A stretch of 64,000 bases of DNA. It comes from Rickettsiales bacterium Ac37b. GTDB taxonomy: Bacteria > Pseudomonadota > Alphaproteobacteria > Rickettsiales > Arcanibacteraceae. Position numbers and translations under genes: made by a program. The stretch lies in the NCBI GenBank assembly GCA_000746585.2, contig CP009217.2, positions 1,616,662 through 1,680,661 of the forward strand, written 5' to 3'. Shown here piece after piece: positions 58,313 to 64,000 of the stretch (within the stretch, counting starts at the first letter, position 1; each line of letters begins with the position of its first letter). The notes beneath the pieces were generated by a model that searched no databases, was not told the DNA's origin, and saw only the letters and a program-made list of their open reading frames with translations.

Positions 58313-58616
58313 CTTTTATAAATATATTATTAAAAATAGCTTTGTATCTATACTTAATACTTAGTCCATACGTTTAAACTCTATATTTTACAAGGCTTCT
58401 CTTGGAGAAAGCCTTGTTGTGTAATTAAAAACAGTTTTTTTTGTTCTGCTCTCTTTGCAATGGCTATATAGTAAAAACATTTGAATTTGCGTACGGCATC
58501 GATCAATGTTTACCTAGTAATTAGTAGGCTTTGATCTTCATTTCTATCTGCTTATAATCAAAGAAAAGCTCAGTTTGAGAATAATAACATAGGTAGGGGC
58601 TATAGAAGATATTCCT
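58313..58616. other. Intergenic region dnaN / J-domain gene
   Basis: 304 bp holding only the dnaN terminator (58391-58432). After it there is an AT-rich stretch with no reading frame, RNA gene or repeat I can name. Confidence 0.4.
58391..58432 (+). terminator. Terminator after dnaN
   Basis: CAAGGCTTCTC (58391-58401) pairs with GAGAAAGCCTTG (58405-58416), one bulge, and T-rich DNA (TTGTGTAATTAAAAACAG) follows. A longer T-run comes at about 58436. Probably intrinsic. Confidence 0.6.
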
Positions 58617-59240
58617 TTAAACAGCTGATTTTAAAATGTCTTTAATTTTTTCTATTAGATCAACACCTTCTTCTCGAGCAAGATATACTTTTTTTCTTAA
58701 TAAATATGCTGGGCTAGTTAGTAATAGATGTTTTTGCTGTTTTAAATAGGCAAGATACTCAGATATAGTATTATATTCAGATTGCAATCTTCTGAATGTT
58801 TCTAATGAACTAATATAGTTAGTTGAAGAATCATTATTACAAAGTGTATTTTCCAGATGAAGAAGATTATTTAAATCTTTATTTTTATAAGCTTTTGTCA
58901 CATGAAGAAAAATTTCTTTTGATTTATTTTTGGTAATATCAGGATGGCAAACTAGTACCAATTTTCTATAAATAGATTTTAGCTTGTTGTCTAAAATATG
59001 ATTATATTGTTTAAGTCTAGCTTGCATCTCTGAGTTATGGCGGAAATAATTACTCTGAGGAGTAATATTATTTTTAAGTGTTCCTATAGATTTATAATAT
59101 TCATCAGTAAAATTTTTAATAGTTTGCTCTATTGATTTAAGTTGTAGGACTAATAATCGGATTTCAAAATAGCAGTGTTGTATACGGCTTTTTAATTGTT
59201 TTATATTAGTAATTTTATAGAGAATATCTATATTGTTCAT
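58617..59240 (-). CDS. J-domain-like protein, hypothetical
   Basis: A 207-residue helical protein. Near the middle is KSIYRKLVLVCHPDITKNKS with an HPD tripeptide at residues 99-101, then FLHVTKAYKNKDLNNLL. This is the pattern of a DnaJ J-domain (helix II, HPD loop, helix III), so it may stimulate a DnaK ATPase. The flanking helices (about 1-80 and 140-207) are coiled-coil-like and have no G/F or zinc region. It overlaps the end of the frameshifted trmB by a few bases, so they were one transcript. Function beyond this is unknown. Confidence 0.7.
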   Translation of the reverse strand: MNNIDILYKITNIKQLKSRIQHCYFEIRLLVLQLKSIEQTIKNFTDEYYKSIGTLKNNITPQSNYFRHNSEMQARLKQYNHILDNKLKSIYRKLVLVCHPDITKNKSKEIFLHVTKAYKNKDLNNLLHLENTLCNNDSSTNYISSLETFRRLQSEYNTISEYLAYLKQQKHLLLTSPAYLLRKKVYLAREEGVDLIEKIKDILKSAV

Positions 59241-59241
59241 C

Positions 59242-59924
59242 TTATTTTTTTTGGCTAGTTTTATAAAAAGTGAAAAACATGCTATTAATATTTAGAGCTT
59301 CAGCTTTTTGTTGATATTTTGTTTGAACCCAGTTATCTGGAGGAGTTTTATAATCGGCATGTTCATTATTAGATATGAAACCTTGATTAGATAAAAAATG
59401 TTCTAAAATATGATGTGCATATTCTGTATGGTCGTAGCGAGTAAAATACTTGCATTTTCCTTTAAGACATGATGTAAAAGAAGCAAAAATTGCTCGTTAA
59501 TCAGTCTTCTTTTATGATGTTTGGATTTGGGCCAAGGATCAGGAAATAAAATAAAAATTTTATGAATTATAGAAGATGGTAATTGCTCTAATAATAAACG
59601 AGCATCATCTGGCCATATTCTTATATTATTTATATTATGCTCTTTGATTAATTTTAATAAATTTGCGGTTCCGTTAATAAAGGGCTCACATCCTATAAAA
59701 GCTATATTAGGGTTATTAATAGCTTGAGTGGTAATAAATTCTCCTGTGCCAAAACCTATTTCAATATATATTTCTTGATAGGTAGAATTTAACCCGAAAA
59801 TATCTTCCATATTGTTGATTTTTAAATCATCTAATAAAGAGGTGATCAAATTATTTTTGATAGAACATAATTTTCTTCCACGTCTTCTACCAAATGATAG
59901 TAGCCTATGACCCTTATTATCCAT
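59242..59924 (-). pseudogene. trmB: tRNA (guanine-N7)-methyltransferase, 1-nt frameshift
   Basis: The intact part is 173 residues, with the SAM motif EIGFGTGEFITT and the TrmB signature FPDPWPKSKHHKRR then INEQFLLLLHHVL. Near 59435 the frame turns into ILLATTIQNMHIIF and stops. Shifting the frame by one gives the expected continuation DHTEYAHHILEHFLSNQG and then DNWVQTKYQQKAEALNI, ending QKK at 59242. A single missing base (GCTAC-GAC instead of GCTACNGAC) explains it. This is a real mutation, a sequencing error or a young pseudogene. The product would methylate G46 of tRNAs. Confidence 0.85.
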
Positions 59925-60032
59925 ATATAAATCTTCTCAAAAAACTATATTTAAATGTAAAAAATAATATATATGGTCTATTTTAAGTCAATATTAAAAT
60001 CAAGCAATATTTATTTAGGAAGATCTAGCTTA

Positions 60033-60067
60033 AATAACTCCATTCTTTCATAAAAAATGGAGTTATT
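60033..60067 (-). terminator. Hairpin after helical-repeat pseudogene
   Basis: AATAACTCCATT (60033-60044) and AATGGAGTTATT (60056-60067) form a perfect 12-bp stem with an 11-nt loop, 28 nt past the stop at 60095. The T-run after it on the minus strand is short. Confidence 0.5.
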
Positions 60068-60094
60068 GATTATATTAAAGCTTTAGTTCCTTAA

Positions 60095-60907
60095 TTATTG
60101 CTCGTCATGGGGGTAGCGTATATTACCACTATCTCCTACCGTAGATAGGCTATCATAATTATCGTTAGTTATAGTGGATTCTTCTTGAACTTCTATCTCA
60201 CCGTTTAATAAAGCCTCTATTTTACTATAATATCCTGGTTGCTCAGCTCTAGCTATAAACTCTTGAGATAACTCTCCTATTTGAGTTAATATGATGGTTG
60301 CTATATCGTACTTCTCTCTTATAACTGTTAACTCTAATGCTTTTTCCTTCCATTATTGATCAATATAATCGCCTGCTTGGTTTAATAATACTTTCATTGT
60401 ATTAAACTGTTCTTCCTTAACCGATTCATTAAATACTTCTTGCTTTAATTCTTGAGGAATGTCATCTCCTACTTCATTTAATATTTTTAACAATACATCA
60501 GGTCTATTTATCTTACCTCCTTCCCTAAATAACTCTTCCTTACAATCTTGAGTAATATTCTCTCTTCCTATTTTCGTTAATAATATTTCAACTCTTGATA
60601 CTGCCGAGGTGTGTAGGGGCAAAATTATGGAATAGAGATCTATTTTAACTGCGTAAATTAATGCTTTTTCTAGGTAATCATTTGGTATACTCGTTCCTAA
60701 TATGTCTAATACTAGTTCTAGTTTCTCCTGAAGGTCTACACATACCCGAAGGGCACTAAAGAGTGCTTTTGCTTTTCCTTCGGTAGATACAAGTTCGGGA
60801 GAATGAAGGAGAAAGTGTTGTAATTACCCGAAATTATAGGCTTCTTCCCCTTCCAGTGTATCACCTCCCTCCTCCGAAATAAAATTTGTTGAATAATAAT
60901 CTTCCAT
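60095..60907 (-). pseudogene. Helical-repeat protein, two in-frame stops
   Basis: One continuous frame begins MEDYYSTNFISEEGGDTLEG (AAGGAGA upstream) and has TAA codons at 60824-60826 and 60353-60355, yet keeps the same frame and character across both. The readable part has repeated helical units such as LLKILNEVGDDIPQELKQEV then FNESVKEEQFNTMKVLL, and later ALELTVIREKYDIATIILTQ. They look like ankyrin- or HEAT-like tandem repeats and run to PHDEQ at the end. Such repeat proteins are frequent host-interaction candidates in Rickettsiales, but no specific family is assigned. It is most likely inactivated. Confidence 0.7.
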
Positions 60908-61174
60908 GTTCTTCTCCTTTTAATATATTATTAATCTTATTAATTAGATTAGCTCAAATTTTTATTAATTAAATTTTAATTAAGCAATTAACTCTTATTG
61001 ATAATTTTACCTTATATGTTAATAATATACTATATAATTAATTTATAAATTTACCACAAATAATAAGCCTTAGAATCGCAAAGTAAATAGCTTCAGCTAT
61101 TTTCTAGGAGAAGGTTTTGTAATATTTTAATAATTGATCAAAGGCTTCTATTTTCGCACGCAGAAGGCCCAAAT

Positions 61175-61270
61175 AATGACCAAGATATGAGATTATACTC
61201 ATAAACGGGTATCTCATGAGTAACCAAAATGGTAATGATCAAAATATAAAGTTCAAATGTTTTAGTTATA
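61175..61270 (+). repeat. Dispersed repeat, family R4, copy 2
   Basis: Matches 50401-50490 through AATGA, GGTATC..ATG..AACCAA, AAGTTCAAAT and TTTT.GTTATA. Within it GTATCTCATGAGTAAC is partly self-complementary. Boundaries are approximate. Confidence 0.5.
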
Positions 61271-61871
61271 TTATCATTTTATTTTTAACCTCTTTGTATT
61301 TTTTCTTTTTTTATCTCTAAATATTCAAGCTTAAAGTATCAATAATCGTCTAAATATTTTTGCCAGCTATTACATTTAAAGATTCTCATAATCTTGTACA
61401 TAAGAAGTTACTTGGTGAGTAGTGTTAAAGTATTAAATTATTACTGCATGCTTGCCTACAGTCTTAATTAATTTTTAACTTCTTGGTCCTTGTAACTTCT
61501 CTTAAAAATCCTAGCCTATTCTTTAAACGATTACTGATACTTCTTAGGGTATATATAATTTTTGATCTATGGAAGTACCATTTTTTAATTTTTTCAAAAA
61601 TTTTTATTTTTTAATTAAAAAATAAGGAAAATATAGGAAATTTACCTATTTTATTTCTTCCATCCAACTTTGTTGCATGATTCAAAGTAAACGAATAAAT
61701 ATAAGAATGGTATGATACCCTTCTTTATCTCTTCCACGCAACAATACTCCTCAGGAAGAAGTGAAAGATATAGTGTTTGCTATACTATCTCTTACAATTT
61801 TTTGTCCGGTAGTGTTATAAGTCTAAAAGATGGTATAAAAGTAAATGGGGTGATTATACTTGAAGAGAGCA

Positions 61872-61977
61872 TATAGTTTCTTGATCTGAATTAGCATATG
61901 CATTCTTCTTCGCTAACCTAACAAAAAGTGGGTTTAGCTCATCATTACTATCTGCTAAGGAATTTGAAAAAACTATA
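61872..61977 (+). repeat. 106-bp palindromic element, family R2, copy 3
   Basis: Starts TATAGTTTCTTGATCTGAAT and ends GAAAAAACTATA. It is the copy whose two ends are most perfect inverted repeats (TATAGTTT / AAACTATA). It shares TAGCATATGC, GCTAACCTAACAAAA and GCTCATCATT with the copies at 37533 and 43051. Confidence 0.85.
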
Positions 61978-62128
61978 ATGACTAATTATAGGTTTTACTC
62001 TATCTTCCTTGTATTATTAACTAAATTTAGTTTGGTTAAGAAAGATTATACTTTAAAATTAATATAGATAAGTGCTAAAGATATTAGTATGATAAATTGT
62101 ACGCATGGCTGTGATTAGAGGGATAAAT

Positions 62129-64000
62129 ATGTTACATATAGTTAGCATTAAATTATTTTATAAATATAGATTTAATAGATTTCTATTTATCCTCCTAATA
62201 GGAAATTTGGTATCTAATTTAAATGTGGTTTATGCTTCCTCATTAAATCAAAATAAATTAGATATATTGGCAGAATCTTTATATTTAATTGAATGTGGAA
62301 AATATCAAGAGGCATGGGGTAAAGCTGAGTATAATAAAGATACTTTAATAAGTGATATAATTCTTTGGATGCAATATAAATCAGGTCAGGGAGGGGCGTT
62401 TAATGAAATACAAAATTTTATTACTAAAAAACCTTATTGGCCCATGCAAAATCGACTTATACAAACAGCCGAGACAGCAATAGATACTAATGTCAGCCCA
62501 AATACGGTGGTTAACTGGTTTAAAAAACATCCTCCTACCACTTATCATGGAATGAAAATGCTATTAGATGCGCAAAGTAAATTACTAGGAGATAATAAAG
62601 TACTAACCAAGCAAAATAAAGATATAGTAAATTTAGTAAAAAAAATCTGGCTTGAAAGTAATCTTAGTGCTATTCAAGAGAGAGATTTTTTAGCAAAATA
62701 TAGTATGATATTGAATAATCAAGACCACATAAAACGCGTTAATGAATTACTGTGGAAAAATGAATTTGCTCAAGCTGAACGGCTATTGCCAAAACTTTCT
62801 CCCGATTATCAAAAATTTTTTTTATTACGAATAAAATTACTTAAAAAAATACATATACCACAAAATTCAATGAAACATTTACCACCTAAATTACGTTTTG
62901 ATCCTGGATTAATTTATGCTATGGCACATTTTCATCACCATAAAGATGACATAAAAAATGTAGTACAATTATTATCTATTCATCCTAGTTCTAATGAAAA
63001 CAAAAAACAATGGTGGAGCTTACGTTCGAGATATATCAGAGAATTATTATATGTAAAAGATTATCATAATGCTTATAAAATAGCTAAAAATCACCATCAT
63101 GATGGTAGATGTAGTGAAGTAGATGCTGAATGGTTAGCGGGTTGGATAGCACTTAAGTTTTTAAATAATCCTGAACAAGCATCTCGTCATTTTTATACTT
63201 TTTATAATAATGTAAAATTTCCTATTAGTCTTGCTAGAGGTGCATATTGGTCTGCTATTGCATATACCAAGTTGAATGATAAACAGCTTGCTCAAGAATG
63301 GTATAAAATTGCTGCAAGTTATCCCTATACATTTTACGGTCAATTAGCCTTGCTAAAATTAGGTCATAATACTATTACTTTGCCTAAAGAGATTGTTCGT
63401 AATGTAAAGGGAACAATTAATACAAGTAATATAGAGCTTCTAAATGTATTTGATTTATTTTTTAAATTAAAGAAACTCGAGTTAGCAAAAATGTTTGCTG
63501 AAGCAGCAATTCTAAACTCTAAAACTCAAGGTGAAGCAAAACTTATTGTAGATCATATATATAAGACACAAAATTTATATTTAATAGTAGAAATAACTAA
63601 ACTAGCTAATAGGGAAAAATTGTTATTTGTAAAATCTTCCTATCCTGTATTGCCCAAACTTGCTAATTTTGACCTGGAAAAACCTATAATACATTCTATT
63701 ATTAGACAAGAAAGTGTGTTTAATAAAGATGCAAAAAGTACGGCTGGAGCATTAGGAATGATGCAACTTATGCCATCTACTGCACAAAAAGTTGCAAAAA
63801 ATTTAAGCGTAAAATACAGTAAGGTTGATTTAACTGCTAATCCGTCTTATAACATAAAGTTAGGAAGTAATCACCTATATAGTTTACTAAAAGATTATAA
63901 AGGCTCGTATATACTAGCTATAGCTGCTTATAATGCAGGATCTGCAAATGTAGATAAATGGATCAATACTATAGGAGATCCAAGAAATATTAATAAGTTA
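62129..64000 (+). CDS. slt: Soluble lytic murein transglycosylase (partial, runs off right edge)
   Basis: At least 624 residues; the stop lies beyond the window. AGAGGGAT precedes the ATG. Residues about 14-42 are a signal peptide or anchor (FNRFLFILLIGNLVSNLNVV, then YAS). The middle is a helical superhelix of the Slt70 U/L type, with pairs such as AYWSAIAYTKLNDKQLAQEW near residues 371-390. The catalytic domain starts near 515 and contains IIRQESVFNKDAKSTAGALG with the acid Glu at residue 528, then MMQLMPSTAQKVAKNL and AIAAYNAGSANVDKW. It cleaves the muramic acid-glucosamine bond. It fits a bacterium with peptidoglycan, as mrdA, murB and mreD imply. Confidence 0.92.
   Translation, partial: MLHIVSIKLFYKYRFNRFLFILLIGNLVSNLNVVYASSLNQNKLDILAESLYLIECGKYQEAWGKAEYNKDTLISDIILWMQYKSGQGGAFNEIQNFITKKPYWPMQNRLIQTAETAIDTNVSPNTVVNWFKKHPPTTYHGMKMLLDAQSKLLGDNKVLTKQNKDIVNLVKKIWLESNLSAIQERDFLAKYSMILNNQDHIKRVNELLWKNEFAQAERLLPKLSPDYQKFFLLRIKLLKKIHIPQNSMKHLPPKLRFDPGLIYAMAHFHHHKDDIKNVVQLLSIHPSSNENKKQWWSLRSRYIRELLYVKDYHNAYKIAKNHHHDGRCSEVDAEWLAGWIALKFLNNPEQASRHFYTFYNNVKFPISLARGAYWSAIAYTKLNDKQLAQEWYKIAASYPYTFYGQLALLKLGHNTITLPKEIVRNVKGTINTSNIELLNVFDLFFKLKKLELAKMFAEAAILNSKTQGEAKLIVDHIYKTQNLYLIVEITKLANREKLLFVKSSYPVLPKLANFDLEKPIIHSIIRQESVFNKDAKSTAGALGMMQLMPSTAQKVAKNLSVKYSKVDLTANPSYNIKLGSNHLYSLLKDYKGSYILAIAAYNAGSANVDKWINTIGDPRNINKL

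Larger units (their letters stand above)
60908..62128. other. Long AT-rich intergenic region before lytic transglycosylase
   Basis: 1221 bp with no gene that I can support. It holds a diverged repeat copy (61175-61270), the R2 repeat copy (61872-61977), a small stem AAATAGC..GCTATTT near 61083, and a palindromic run TTTTTTAATTAAAAAA near 61608-61623. An open scrap at 61737-61820 (RNNTPQEEVKDIVFAILSLT..) may be a transposase remnant but is unassigned. Confidence 0.5.

Noticed and set aside
61608-61623. Palindromic A/T run TTTTTTAATTAAAAAA as a regulatory or origin signal
   Set aside because: Low-complexity A/T palindromes are expected by chance in such AT-rich DNA.
61737-61820. Small open frame reading RNNTPQEEVKDIVFAILSLT
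   Set aside because: No start codon or ribosome binding site and only 27 codons; may be a transposase scrap but nothing supports a family.
1-64000. Any tRNA or rRNA gene
   Set aside because: No T-loop/acceptor combination or rRNA core sequence was recognised in the gaps; a covariance search would be needed to be certain.

Overview
This window is AT-rich, densely coded chromosomal DNA of an alphaproteobacterium, most likely an obligate intracellular Rickettsiales. Supporting this are the alphaproteobacterial nuo-birA-coaX-rnj block, the ccmD-ccmE and ctaB-coxF-ctaG cytochrome-assembly genes, a malic enzyme fused to a phosphotransacetylase domain, a rhodanese gene in front of dnaA, and many decayed transposases and small palindromic repeats. 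It also carries a flagellar gene block and a chemoreceptor. That points to a flagellated lineage (Midichloriaceae-like, or a flagellated Rickettsiaceae) rather than classical Rickettsia. The lineage is inferred. No rRNA or tRNA gene was recognised.

Layout. 1-3911 (minus): a complete riboflavin operon ribD-ribE-ribBA-ribH, followed by the start of a stand-alone riboflavin kinase. It is preceded by an FMN riboswitch with a good promoter directly in front of it. 3995-7062 (minus): chemoreceptor and quinone oxidoreductase. 7177-9601 (plus): ccmD, ccmE, ctaB, coxF, ctaG for cytochrome c and cytochrome oxidase assembly. 9602-15279 (mostly minus): repeats, a giant protein with twelve near-identical 41-residue repeats, a cold-shock protein, an unknown gene and lpxB. 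15362-33508 (plus): the whole complex I operon nuoA-N with a secreted DUF3298-like gene between nuoE and nuoF, then birA, coaX and rnj. 33621-37014 (plus): maeB, rpsT, sdhE, yajC.

37015-40386 is a transposon graveyard: an IS630 remnant, an IS110-family pseudogene with a perfect 32-bp palindrome upstream, a HEXXH metallopeptidase-like gene and another IS630 fragment. groES-groEL follow (minus). 42415-43849 holds two palindromic elements and an unknown membrane protein. 43863-50185 (minus) is flgI-flgJ-flgN-flgK-flgL-fliW, with an unusually large FlgK. 50531-53761 (plus) is mreD-mrdA-murB for the cell wall. 53844-55020 holds a broken Rpn-family nuclease and an IS256 scrap. 55225-58312 (plus) is rhodanese-dnaA-dnaN. 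58617-60907 (minus) carries a J-domain protein, a frameshifted trmB and a decayed helical-repeat gene. The right end is the start of a lytic transglycosylase gene.

Together the genes describe an aerobic, respiring bacterium. It makes its own flavins, feeding complex I, and its own lipid A and peptidoglycan, and retains motility genes. Its genome is being reshaped by small mobile elements. The most distinctive signals are the riboswitch-controlled rib operon, the 12 x 123-bp repeat gene, a 106-bp element in three copies with TATAGTTT ends, and the palindrome-bearing IS110 remnant.
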